35,495 bases of DNA from Pedobacter westerhofensis (GTDB taxonomy: Bacteria; Bacteroidota; Bacteroidia; Sphingobacteriales; Sphingobacteriaceae), in the NCBI RefSeq assembly GCF_900182595.1, contig NZ_FXTN01000022.1:1-35495 (forward strand). Direction: 5' to 3'. A program made the translations under genes and the position numbers. The notes beneath the pieces were generated by a model that saw only the letters and a program-made list of their open reading frames with translations, was not told where the DNA came from and did not search any database. Below, in pieces: positions 24,684 to 32,647 of the stretch. Numbering within the stretch: position 1 is the stretch's first letter; each line of letters starts with the position of its first letter.

Positions 24684-24977
24684 TTATTGACTGATAATAT
24701 CGTTATTTATTTTTTCGATCTTTTGGGTAAATAGATAGCACAGGTTTAGCAATTCCACCAATTGACTATAGAAAAATAACATATCTGTCAGTTCCTCCCC
24801 ATCTGGCGATTCAGCAGCAAAATGAATCCATCCTTCGTATAGCTCCCAAAGCTTAGTACGGGATTCGTGAATCGGATGGTTCACGAAAAAATAAGATATT
24901 GATGGCACAGGATTATCAAGATCCTCATCTGAGATATCAACAGGTTGATAATTTAAAGCCTTTAAAATTTCTTCCAT
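24684..24977 (-). CDS. Small acidic protein in HEPN operon, unknown function
   Basis: 97 residues, acidic in the first half (DISDEDLDNPVPSISYFF) and helical in the second (MLFFYSQLVELLNLCYLF), with no membrane or signal pattern. It is the third gene of an operon, 6 bp after the stop of the 428-aa gene, so it is cotranscribed and probably coupled. Its size and acidity would fit an antitoxin or inhibitor for the HEPN gene product, but this is inference. No known family was recognised. Confidence 0.65.
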   Translation of the reverse strand: MEEILKALNYQPVDISDEDLDNPVPSISYFFVNHPIHESRTKLWELYEGWIHFAAESPDGEELTDMLFFYSQLVELLNLCYLFTQKIEKINNDIISQ

Positions 24978-24983
24978 AACATT

Positions 24984-26270
24984 CTATTTATTAATGAAAC
25001 GATACATCATTCTTAATTGATCTACAAAATCTTTAAAATCACCCTCATAGTGTTTCTTTAGTACTAAGAGTTGAAATTGGCTTTGCTGAAAATAACTGAT
25101 CAGTTGGCTATCATTAACGGAGTTCAACAGCACATATTTTCTCGGGCTGTAGCTCAGCATAGCAAAGAAAGCGGTATTGAAGTAATATTGTAGCGGATGT
25201 ATTCTTCCTTGAAGCATTAATCGAAGTTCCAGTTTATAATAATCCCCCATGTCTTTCCATAGAAAACAGATTTCTGGTGTTTCATTATTAAAGGCGCATG
25301 GCGTCATATACGATCTTCTTGGCTTGCCTTTTACATTACGCATTCCATATGTATAACTATAGTGTGTGTACAACCTTCCTGAAAGTAAAGGAAGCGCCTT
25401 TTGCCAGAAATCAAAAAGCTGATTAAAATTATTTTGGTTCTGTTTCCGTTTTTCAGCGAGCTTATGAGCGTCTTCTTTATATCCCGGGTTAGCAACCAAG
25501 GCTATTTTCTTCATGTTGAAGCAAATCTCAACGAGGTTTTGTTGTTCGTCCGAAAGATCGATTTCAGAAAGTTGCATTTCATTAAGCACGTATGTTGTAA
25601 AGCTTCTTACCTCGGTTTTAGCCTTGTTCAAAATCCCTATATAAGGAATTAGAAAGGGATAATGATTTGTTCGGAACCTTTCATTGTTGTTATCTGCCAA
25701 ACAGAAACCCAACACCAGGTGTGTTTCTCTAGGTGGCTGTTCTTGTATTGAATGAACTGCTTTCCGTAGCTCCGCTCTCTTTGCAGATACTACAGGGAGT
25801 TGTTTTCCAGGTTTATATAGGCCTTTATACCTCACTTTTGACGACACATGTAAATTATCCTTCGACTTATGGATCATCAGGTATTTAGATCCCCCTGTTT
25901 CCTGATCAAAGAATCCCGGCCAATAATAGTCCTCGAAATTATATTCAGCGTAATAGTACATCAGTTGGGTAAGCGAAAAATAAGCGTATCGACTCAAATA
26001 GTTTTCATGGGTATCAACGCTGCAACTCACCAATAGTTCGGAGGTGGTTACCTTAAGGTAAACCATTTCTTCGGGCTCTTTGTCCAGAATTACACCTATT
26101 ATAAGCAGCTCATTGCTGAAAGATATCTTCCTGATTTTAATGGGGAAATAACCCCTTTTTGGTTTTCTGATCTCGGAATATTGGTTCAGTGTATTTTCTG
26201 TAAGTATTCTTGTATTAGGGGTAAAGGGCAAATGAAAGATGTTCGGCGATGGAATATTTTTATCCGCCAT
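24984..26270 (-). CDS. Unknown protein related to degenerate SWIM / SNF2-helicase N-terminal region
   Basis: 428 residues, no helicase motor. Residues 70-100 (VYLKVTTSELLVSCSVDT, then YLSRYAYFSL) read like the SWIM zinc-finger region that precedes Bacteroidota SNF2 helicases, but the second Cys, third Cys and His are replaced: C83-S-V85 in place of CxC and S93-R-Y95 in place of CxH. Its end (WKDMGDYYKLELRLMLQG) resembles the module before the motor in those helicases. This relation is by eye and unconfirmed. The start at 26270 overlaps the HEPN gene by 11 bp and has GAGGTGG upstream, so translation is coupled. It is the centre of the candidate new system. Confidence 0.7.
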   Translation of the reverse strand: MADKNIPSPNIFHLPFTPNTRILTENTLNQYSEIRKPKRGYFPIKIRKISFSNELLIIGVILDKEPEEMVYLKVTTSELLVSCSVDTHENYLSRYAYFSLTQLMYYYAEYNFEDYYWPGFFDQETGGSKYLMIHKSKDNLHVSSKVRYKGLYKPGKQLPVVSAKRAELRKAVHSIQEQPPRETHLVLGFCLADNNNERFRTNHYPFLIPYIGILNKAKTEVRSFTTYVLNEMQLSEIDLSDEQQNLVEICFNMKKIALVANPGYKEDAHKLAEKRKQNQNNFNQLFDFWQKALPLLSGRLYTHYSYTYGMRNVKGKPRRSYMTPCAFNNETPEICFLWKDMGDYYKLELRLMLQGRIHPLQYYFNTAFFAMLSYSPRKYVLLNSVNDSQLISYFQQSQFQLLVLKKHYEGDFKDFVDQLRMMYRFINK

Positions 26271-27159
26271 AAACCACCTCGCTTTCTTTTTTTAATTGTG
26301 TGTAGGATTCTGCCACTATTGCAAGAGATTTTATCTTTTCACCGCACATAATCTCAGTAAGCTTTAAAAAGGTGGAAACCCGGATGAATATTTGTTCCGC
26401 ATCGGCTTGTTCAACCTTAAAATCATCTTTGTAACGTGCAGCGGAATAACTTTTTACCATAATATCAAAGAGCCGTTTATCATCTTCCCTGCCCGATAAG
26501 AAGAGGCTTGATGGTGCCAAAGAAAAGCTATCGCACAACCGAAGCTGTCTATATAGGTTGTGTATATCAGAACGGTATGCCAGATGAACCCTTATCAAAG
26601 CAATACAGCATTGTTCTACAACCTGATGCGCCATAAATGCACTTAGATTGTAATGTTGGTTCGTTAGGCATTCTTTTGCACTTTTTAAAAAACCTGTTGC
26701 CAATGGAAAGCGGTGGTTGTAATGTTTTTGGGCTTTTACTGCTCCCTGGGTGGGTATATAATTTATGATATGAGTGCGCTGCACCATACCATCCCGACTA
26801 TAAAGAATCTGGCTCTCGTTATAAATAGTAATGAAAAACCTGTTATTGGCCTTTATTGCATCCGCAATAGTTTCTTTCCCATGAGCCAATATGGTGATCT
26901 TGCCGAAGGGATAATGATTATTGGCAAAGTCCTGCACCTCGTGTTCAATTCTGGTAACGCTTTCGGTTACCATCAACAAAAAATAATGATAGTTTTCTGT
27001 ACGGTGTTCTTCTATAAAACACCCGTCATTGACTTTAAAATCGATGTTTTTCCCAAAGCTATAGATTTGCTCGGGCTTGAATTTTTGAACCAGCTCTTTT
27101 ATAAAGGCCGAAAAGGTTTCTTTCTGGAAGTGACCAGATTGCGAGAATTGTGTTTCCAT
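26260..27159 (-). CDS. HEPN-domain protein with degenerate nucleotidyltransferase-like N-terminus
   Basis: 299 residues. The C-terminal half (about 150-275) is a HEPN domain of the PF05168 kind: SAFMAHQVVEQCCIALIRVH, R196-SDI-H200, and SYSAARYKDDF match its helix and ARY pattern. The spacing R-x3-H is shorter than the R-x4-6-H of active HEPN ribonucleases. The N-terminal half (about 28-125) has an MNT-like order of strands (QIYSFGKN, YHYFLLMV, ITILAHGK) but lacks the GS and DxD residues, so it should be catalytically dead. It heads the three-gene operon and faces the XRE regulator. An RNA-targeting toxin or a binding scaffold are both possible. Confidence 0.8.
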   Translation of the reverse strand: METQFSQSGHFQKETFSAFIKELVQKFKPEQIYSFGKNIDFKVNDGCFIEEHRTENYHYFLLMVTESVTRIEHEVQDFANNHYPFGKITILAHGKETIADAIKANNRFFITIYNESQILYSRDGMVQRTHIINYIPTQGAVKAQKHYNHRFPLATGFLKSAKECLTNQHYNLSAFMAHQVVEQCCIALIRVHLAYRSDIHNLYRQLRLCDSFSLAPSSLFLSGREDDKRLFDIMVKSYSAARYKDDFKVEQADAEQIFIRVSTFLKLTEIMCGEKIKSLAIVAESYTQLKKESEVVYGG

Positions 27160-27197
27160 AATCGTGACATTTTTGATTTATTAGATCAAAAATGCTG

Positions 27198-27212
27198 TAC
27201 GGCAATGCCGTA
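27198..27212. promoter_or_regulatory. 15-bp near-perfect palindrome between XRE and HEPN genes
   Basis: TACGGCA-A-TGCCGTA is a 7-1-7 inverted repeat in the 128-bp divergent intergenic region. Its location 39 bp upstream of the HEPN ATG makes it a good operator candidate for the XRE regulator. Confidence 0.5.
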
Positions 27213-27287
27213 ACCTACCACTAAAGCTGGTATCTTACTACAATACATTGGTTCATTACTATATTAGGAATTTATTATATTTGCTTT

Positions 27288-27671
27288 ATGGAAACGCCTA
27301 CAAAATCTAACAAAGTGCATATCGGCAGAAAGATCAGCCGTATCAGGGAAATACGTGGTATAAAACAAGATTTTCTTGCTATTGAACTTGGTGTAAGCCA
27401 GCAAACGATTTCTAAAATTGAGCAAAGTGAAGAAGTAGAAGAGTCGACCTTGGAAAAAATTGCGAATGTTTTAGGTGTTACTGTTGAAGGAATAAAGAAT
27501 TTTAGTGAGGAATCAATATTCAATTATTTTAACAATTTTCATGACAGTAGTACTGGTGACTTCCGACAACACTGCACCTTCAATCCTTTAGATAAAGTAG
27601 TTGAGCTTTATGAGCGCCTGCTTGCGAGCGAGCGTGAAAAAATCGAAATCCTGAAGAATACTAACAAATAA
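27288..27671 (+). CDS. XRE-family helix-turn-helix regulator
   Basis: 127 residues. The HTH is clear: IGRKISRIREIRGIKQDFLA then LGVSQQTISKIEQSE, and VTVEGIKNFSEE closes the domain. The C-terminal 50 residues include a helix with LYERLLASEREKIEIL, possibly for dimerisation or partner binding. It is divergent from the HEPN operon with a palindrome in between, the usual layout of a controlling regulator. A -7-like TATATTTG at 27276-27283 lies only 4 bp before the ATG, so its message may be leaderless. Confidence 0.85.
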   Translation: METPTKSNKVHIGRKISRIREIRGIKQDFLAIELGVSQQTISKIEQSEEVEESTLEKIANVLGVTVEGIKNFSEESIFNYFNNFHDSSTGDFRQHCTFNPLDKVVELYERLLASEREKIEILKNTNK

Positions 27672-27955
27672 TAGTAGTATGTTGATTGACTAGATAAAAG
27701 AAGAGCTCATTAAAAGCAATCTATTTGTACATGGCTCCAATTATATCTGCATTTCTATCGTCATACCTAAATCATCGTTAATACCGAAAGTAGCCTTAAA
27801 TCTTTGCGTTCAGGCAAGTAAAGGTTACATTGCGTAACAAAACTTAAAATAGAAATGATTATAAACCGGAATAAAAGTTAGAATTAGCAAGCTGTAAACA
27901 ATTAATGGCAGCAGCTTGCTAATTAAATTGCAAACTTTTCATATCTGCATGCTAT

Positions 27956-28087
27956 TTAGTCGCCCTTTTTATGTTTGTGAGGCTTAAGAGAAGGGATGTT
28001 TTTAGGAACATCTTTATTATCTCTTTGACGTTTATCTGGTTTACCAGTTGATTCAGCAATTTTTTTCGGTCCTGTTTTGATTCCCAT
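27956..28087 (-). CDS. 43-aa basic protein, conserved-looking
   Basis: ATG at 28087 (MGIKTGPKKIAESTG, then KPDKRQRDNKDVPKNIPS and a His/Lys-rich end KPHKHKKGD). It is highly basic, with an even codon pattern and a clean TAA. It resembles small basic peptides often found near Bacteroidota genes, but no function is known to me. It stands alone between the XRE gene and the mobilisation genes. The remaining intergenic DNA on both sides (27672-27955, 28088-28268) is AT-rich with nothing recognised. Confidence 0.55.
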   Translation of the reverse strand: MGIKTGPKKIAESTGKPDKRQRDNKDVPKNIPSLKPHKHKKGD

Positions 28088-28268
28088 AATATTTAATTTT
28101 TAAAAGTTTAATAATCTCTAATTTAGCAGGTTAAATAGCAAATTAAGAATAAATAATAAATAAGTTATTAACAGAGAATTTATGATGTATATACATCGTT
28201 TTCTCTAAGGTACTGAGAACTTATATCCGACTTTTAACTAGGCATGTGCAAATTAGTTAAGCAATAAG

Positions 28269-29249
28269 CTATCGGTGTAAACTCTGGCTTTGAGTTTTAC
28301 CTTTTTTCTTCTTTTTCTTTTTACTTCCTTCTGTAGCGGATGGTTGTGGCGCTATATAAACAGGCTCCATAAGCATACTTAATAAATCAGCGCCCAGCTT
28401 TCCGGTTGTTCCGATCATTCCCCCGACGCTTTCAAACAGCCCTTCCGCCACACTTTTGCCCAAATCGTTGATGGTGTAGTGTCCGGCCTTTTGGTAAGGC
28501 ATATTTTCCAGTAAATTCATCTGTGTTTTTTGGGCAGCCGTCCCATTTTTCATTGTATTGACATAGGCAAGGGTATCTTTCAGCCCCCTGTTATAATCGA
28601 AAAAGTCGTCGAACAGGCTTTCCCCTGATTGTTTAAATGCGGTACGGTTAAATTCGCCAAGCTTGGCGGAATGCGCTTTGTTTCTTCCCTTGGAGGTATT
28701 CTGCGGGCTAAGCTTAATGGTATTGGTAATGTCCTTTCTGCTGACAATAATCTGTATATGATCCTGCCGTCCCTCTTTGCGCTCGCCTGTTTGCCTTATC
28801 CCGCCCTTTACTTCCTTATCTGTGTGTTTATAATAACGGTAATTTTCGTGCTTGCCGTACCAAAGCAAATCTTTATGAGCGTTAATGCCTGGTCTTTTGA
28901 AGTTTTTGGCATACTCATCCATTACCTTTATCGCAAACTCCTTTAGTTTTTCCTTTGTACCTTCCTTGCCATATTTTTCGTAAAGGTGCGCCAGTTCCTT
29001 TTGGCTGGGGCTGATGTTGATCAGAAAAAATTTACTGTCACTGCGTCCAAGTTTGGCAATATTCCGGTCTAGCGTCATCCTGACTTCCTGCCTGCGGATT
29101 TCGTTACCGGTGCCGTTAAACCAATTTTCCAGTTCCAGACCTTTGCCTTTTTCGGTCTGCATCTGGTTCTCTTTTTCAAGGTAGTTGACCAGTGCCCCGC
29201 TGCTCCCCTTATTGTCTCCCGTTTCTGATGTGGTGATGTTGATGAACAT
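28269..29249 (-). CDS. Mobilisation relaxase-like protein (DUF5712 / BtgB-type)
   Basis: 326 residues. It opens MFINITTSETGDNKGSSGALV and contains NAHKDLLWYGKHENYRYY and GRQDHIQIIVSRKD, which match the MobB/DUF5712 relaxase-type proteins of Bacteroidota mobilisable elements. The several conserved His residues are consistent with a metal-dependent DNA nicking role at oriT. It ends in a lysine-rich tail (KKKKKKKGKTQ). It follows the BfmA/BtgA-type gene by 2 bp, forming a mob operon. Transfer needs a conjugation machine from elsewhere, since none is present in the window. Confidence 0.82.
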   Translation of the reverse strand: MFINITTSETGDNKGSSGALVNYLEKENQMQTEKGKGLELENWFNGTGNEIRRQEVRMTLDRNIAKLGRSDSKFFLINISPSQKELAHLYEKYGKEGTKEKLKEFAIKVMDEYAKNFKRPGINAHKDLLWYGKHENYRYYKHTDKEVKGGIRQTGERKEGRQDHIQIIVSRKDITNTIKLSPQNTSKGRNKAHSAKLGEFNRTAFKQSGESLFDDFFDYNRGLKDTLAYVNTMKNGTAAQKTQMNLLENMPYQKAGHYTINDLGKSVAEGLFESVGGMIGTTGKLGADLLSMLMEPVYIAPQPSATEGSKKKKKKKGKTQSQSLHR

Positions 29250-29251
29250 AA

Positions 29252-29800
29252 TTACAGATTTTCAAGTGATTGTCTGGCATGGGCTTGCAGTTCCTCTTTC
29301 TTGACATTAGCAGTAGTCCAGCCGAGCGATTCCCTTTGGGTGATGTAATATTCCAATATTTTTCTGAAGCGTGATTTTAACAAAGCCTTTTCTTCCAGAT
29401 GGGTCTGTGTTTTGGAAATGCCCCGTTCCAGTGCCGTCATGCGCTCCGCAAGCTTTTTTGCATTTTCAACATCCTGCGCCATAAACTTGCCAATGTCCTT
29501 AATGTACAATGTGTGTTGTTTTGCTATGGTGACCAGTGTACCCGAATCGCTGAAGATAGGCAACAGGAAATCTTTTTCCTGCGTTTTAAAAAAGCCAATA
29601 ATTCGGTTATTTCCGTTGACCAGCTCTTTTTTCAGCAGTTCGTCATTCAGATCTAAGGGGTCTTTCTTGCTCCGGTAGAAATACTCCACCATCTGTATGA
29701 TGGTCGTCTTTTTTGTCCTGCCCAGCTTGAGGGCGATCTTTTCCAGTTTGATATCGGTGGCTACAGGGTAGCGCACCGATTTTGTATTGATATCCTCCAT
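29252..29800 (-). CDS. BfmA/BtgA family mobilisation protein
   Basis: 182 residues with a ribbon-helix-helix-like N-terminus (RYPVATDIKLEKIALKLG then KKTTIIQMVEYF), the pattern of BtgA/BfmA accessory proteins that bind oriT and help the relaxase. The middle has KDIGKFMAQDVENAKK and a coiled region. It lies just upstream of the relaxase gene, in the order accessory then relaxase known from BtgA-BtgB cassettes. Confidence 0.82.
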   Translation of the reverse strand: MEDINTKSVRYPVATDIKLEKIALKLGRTKKTTIIQMVEYFYRSKKDPLDLNDELLKKELVNGNNRIIGFFKTQEKDFLLPIFSDSGTLVTIAKQHTLYIKDIGKFMAQDVENAKKLAERMTALERGISKTQTHLEEKALLKSRFRKILEYYITQRESLGWTTANVKKEELQAHARQSLENL

Positions 29801-29810
29801 GTCCTGTTGT

Positions 29811-30128
29811 TTAAGGATTGCTTGCTGTCTCGATAATAAATCTTATTTGAGTCCCCCTTTGCGGATGCCATGAGGGATTATATTCGATATAGCCGTATTC
29901 TACAAGGTCTTTGATGTTCTTATGGTAGGTGGCAATAGATCTGATGCGGGAGAACCGCATTAGTTTTGGCCTGCTGACCTGAAAGGGTTTTTCAGGCGCG
30001 TCGCTATCGCTGTAGTAGAACAATGCCATCAGCAGGCTGATGTGGGTGGCGTAAAACCGGCTCTCCACTGCCACCCGTTCAAAATATCCGCTAAGGGCAT
30101 GGTGTTGTATATTCAGATAGTTCTTCAT
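29811..30128 (-). CDS. Small winged-helix-like protein, mobile-element type
   Basis: 105 residues. The sequence SRPKLMRFSRIRSIATYHKNIKDLVEYGYIEYNPS is the usual helix-turn-helix and wing of small regulators found next to mob genes. The first part (YFERVAVESRFYATHISLLMALFYYS) is helical. It sits 2 bp after the stop-side neighbour and 10 bp before the BfmA gene, so it belongs to the mob operon. Its exact role is not known. Confidence 0.65.
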   Translation of the reverse strand: MKNYLNIQHHALSGYFERVAVESRFYATHISLLMALFYYSDSDAPEKPFQVSRPKLMRFSRIRSIATYHKNIKDLVEYGYIEYNPSWHPQRGTQIRFIIETASNP

Positions 30129-30129
30129 A

Positions 30130-30393
30130 TTATTCTCCTTTCAATATTTTTTCTATTTGTATTCTGCTGTAATACATCGTACCTCCAATCTTGCGGAACG
30201 GCAATGTCCCGTTGATGCGCAGGTTCTGTAAAGTGCCTGCTGATATGTTCAGCATTTTGCGCACCTGCGCACTTCTGAGCCATTCGCCATTTTGCTGGCT
30301 TTCGGTCTTTTGTCCGACAATGCCCTTCATTTCCTGCAACAGTTCCGTTTTGAACTGGCGGAGGTCTTCCATTGTGATGATGTCCATTTTCAT
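30130..30393 (-). CDS. Helix-turn-helix (excisionase/MerR-like) protein
   Basis: 87 residues. The domain EWLRSAQVRKMLNISAGTLQ followed by LRINGTLPFRKIGGTMYYSR is a textbook excisionase-type winged helix (helix-turn-helix domain-containing protein of Bacteroidota). It probably binds DNA near oriT or att sites and controls excision or mobilisation. Start at 30393 (MKMDIITMEDL). It heads the mob operon on the minus strand, one bp before the next gene. Confidence 0.85.
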   Translation of the reverse strand: MKMDIITMEDLRQFKTELLQEMKGIVGQKTESQQNGEWLRSAQVRKMLNISAGTLQNLRINGTLPFRKIGGTMYYSRIQIEKILKGE

Positions 30394-30420
30394 AAATTGC
30401 GCTCCTCTCTAATATTTCAA

Positions 30421-30820
30421 TTTGCCGATTAGCTGGCTAATCATATGGCTAATTAGCTGGCTAACTGCTTAGTTAGCTAATTGGTATACCTGAAAGTATA
30501 CCGTTTATGGTTCCTAAAAGGCTTGCAAAGCCCCAAAGTAGCCCCGGAGGCTACTTGAAACCCCTGTAGCGATAGCGTAAGGGCAAGCAAGTAGGGCTCT
30601 GCCCAACTTCCGCTTGCTCAGCCCCGAAAAGGGACTGACTGCCTAGACCGCCTTTCTTCCGCCAATAGCTGCATCCTAAAAAGCCCACAAGCTCTCGGAC
30701 TGCCCTGTATTAACGTGCTGTGTCCGTGGTTTTTGTTACACATAAGCCGTTGTTAAGTGTATATATAGCTATGTTATTATATGCATACATATCTACTTAG
30801 CAATAGGGATATATAGCTAT
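30421..30820. other. Repeat-rich region, candidate oriT
   Basis: Non-coding about 400 bp upstream of the mob operon. It has two exact copies of TTAGCTGGCTAA (30429-30440, 30453-30464), each itself a 5-2-5 palindrome, a partial third at 30473, the inverted repeat GGTATAC..GTATACC (30483-30502), AGTAGCC-ccgga-GGCTACT near 30538, a long imperfect hairpin at 30581-30619 (GCAAGCAAGTAGGGC with GCCCAACTTCCGCTTGCTC), and two copies of ATATATAGCTAT (30761, 30809). The position and structure suit an origin of transfer or the excisionase control site. Proof is lacking. Confidence 0.55.
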
Positions 30821-31122
30821 ATTGGTGGTGGGGTTTTCTCCGCAGTCTCGCCTTTTGCGCCTACCCACGCTAATAACTTCTTTCGGGAAAACAGCAATTT
30901 ACCTGCTGTTTTTGAAAAGGGAATTTTGTTCAGTTTAACCAGACCATAAAGCGTCGATGCTTTATAATTAATCAGTACGGCCGCCTGTCTGGTATTGAGC
31001 AGTTCGTCAACATCATGCCTTTTCAGGTTGCCGCTTGAAATGGCATTCCTAACAGAATTTTCCATAAGACTGGAAAGTTCACTAACAGATAATGCGGTAA
31101 ATAGGATTTTCTCTTTTTCCAT
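30817..31122 (-). CDS. Second excisionase-type helix-turn-helix protein
   Basis: 101 residues. The winged helix is LLNTRQAAVLINYKASTLYG then LVKLNKIPFSKTAGKLLFSRKKL. It has a longer N-terminus than its neighbour at 30130, and a proline-rich end. Together the two likely act as paired directionality or copy factors of the element. It is 58 bp downstream of the 392-aa gene on the same strand, and the repeat region separates it from the mob operon. Confidence 0.82.
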   Translation of the reverse strand: MEKEKILFTALSVSELSSLMENSVRNAISSGNLKRHDVDELLNTRQAAVLINYKASTLYGLVKLNKIPFSKTAGKLLFSRKKLLAWVGAKGETAEKTPPPI

Positions 31123-31180
31123 AAATTTCGTTTTATGGATACAAAGGAATGGTGAAAAATCCCTTACAAAAGCAATGACA

Positions 31181-32359
31181 TTAATGTAATAATTTATGTT
31201 TTTTAAGGATGCTTAGCATTTCTTCGATATGGGGGTTTATCGGCTGGCTTTCCTTGATAACCTTCATGCCTTTCAAGGCATTGGCTGATATGACGTTTTT
31301 AATACTTTCCGGTTTAGAGCCATCAAAAACAGAAAAATGCCGTTTTAAGCTAGTGACATATTCAATTTGGTTAACGCTCCGGTTGTATTCATGGTTTAAA
31401 TTATACGTGCTATACATTAATGCGTTCAGTACACTACGCATATCACCTCTTGACGTTCTTTTAACAAACGGATTTTCAGGCCGCTTTAATATTTGCGGAA
31501 ATGCATTCGAACCAAATGCAGATCCTAAGAAATCTGTTAGTTCTTTGTTGCTTAGTGCAGCTTCCTCTTTGCCCTTGCTGGTGTTCATAGGTGCAGTTAA
31601 GACCCGCCATATTGCCTTGACCTCTTCCAAATCACACATCAGTTCAATGCGAGGAAAAGCAAGTGACGGACTTTTTTCAATAACGGGGGTACTTTTTTCA
31701 GGTTCAGGTTGTTCGACTAGCTCCGCTTTAACTATAGCGGGATTTTCTTTTTCAGGGACTTTTGAAATTTCAACTACTTTTAGATGGCTGTCAAAATGTA
31801 AACGTAATCCTGGGCTTCCTTCTGGTAGACTGCTGTTGATATTATTAATTTCTATAAAACCCCTGTACAGACTGGCTTGCAAATAGCCTAAATTATAAAA
31901 CAAATCTTTGTCGAGATCACCGTCAAAATATAGAAAATCAAGGCAATGCAGGCAAAACACTTTTAGGTACTGTACTTTCTGTTCGTGCGGGAGTGCCGGA
32001 TAAGATACGCCCAGATTAAGTTGAAATGCACTAATGCCCTCTTTGTAACCATCGAAAAAGCATGGCTCAAAAATTTCTTTTTGTTGTAAATCCCATTCGC
32101 CGTAAGATTCATTTGTATAATCGACACTGGTACTTTCTTTCATATTCAGGAAATCGTACAGGTCTGTATCACTGATAAAATAAGCCTTACCATCCCTAAT
32201 CAATTCCCTAAACGGAAAGTAGCCCAATTTATCAATCAAGTCAAAACGGTTGTCTTTCTTCCCTAGATGACCTGACTTTTTATGAATGAAAGAAACCTTC
32301 ATATCATCATATATATGACCGGAATAAGGACTGAAATTTTTAAGGTGATGAAAAAACAT
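31181..32359 (-). CDS. Unknown 392-aa protein of Bacteroidota mobile islands
   Basis: The sequence is soluble, with no signal peptide or membrane segment. An N-terminal part (1-205) is rich in aromatic residues and contains FDGYKEGISAF and LKVFCLHCLDFLYFDG. A Pro/Glu-rich linker at about 210-235 (EKENPAIVKAELVEQPEPEK) joins it to a helical C-terminal part with LEEVKAIWRVL, NKELTDFLGSAFG and LNALMYSTYNLN. I recognise no domain, though the position before an excisionase gene recalls RteC-like regulators of Bacteroides conjugative elements. This similarity is by context only. ATG at 32359, divergent from the TrlF-like gene. Confidence 0.55.
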   Translation of the reverse strand: MFFHHLKNFSPYSGHIYDDMKVSFIHKKSGHLGKKDNRFDLIDKLGYFPFRELIRDGKAYFISDTDLYDFLNMKESTSVDYTNESYGEWDLQQKEIFEPCFFDGYKEGISAFQLNLGVSYPALPHEQKVQYLKVFCLHCLDFLYFDGDLDKDLFYNLGYLQASLYRGFIEINNINSSLPEGSPGLRLHFDSHLKVVEISKVPEKENPAIVKAELVEQPEPEKSTPVIEKSPSLAFPRIELMCDLEEVKAIWRVLTAPMNTSKGKEEAALSNKELTDFLGSAFGSNAFPQILKRPENPFVKRTSRGDMRSVLNALMYSTYNLNHEYNRSVNQIEYVTSLKRHFSVFDGSKPESIKNVISANALKGMKVIKESQPINPHIEEMLSILKKHKLLH

Positions 32360-32647
32360 AAGTCTGATTTATTGATTATGGACTAAATTAGCTAATTTCT
32401 CAAAACTGTAAACTTTTGTGCTTATAAAACCAAAATACTTACCTAATTCTAGCAATACCATATTATTACTTTAGAAATATTTATGGTCAAATTTTACTAT
32501 TGCATTTTTTTATTATAGCAGCCCTAAGTTTACTACGGCGTGTAATTTGGTTTCCTTCGTGAGCATGAGAAGAATGACTATATATTAAGAAAGTGTAGGT
32601 ATATTCGTCAGACCAAAAAACTTATACTTGTCTAAAATTAAAAATAC

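Noticed and set aside
24501..24734. Plus-strand ORF of 77 residues around the GC-rich patch
   Set aside because: No recognisable protein character; its reading frame differs from the 30-aa ORF that uses the patch, and it overlaps the 3' end of the 97-aa gene.
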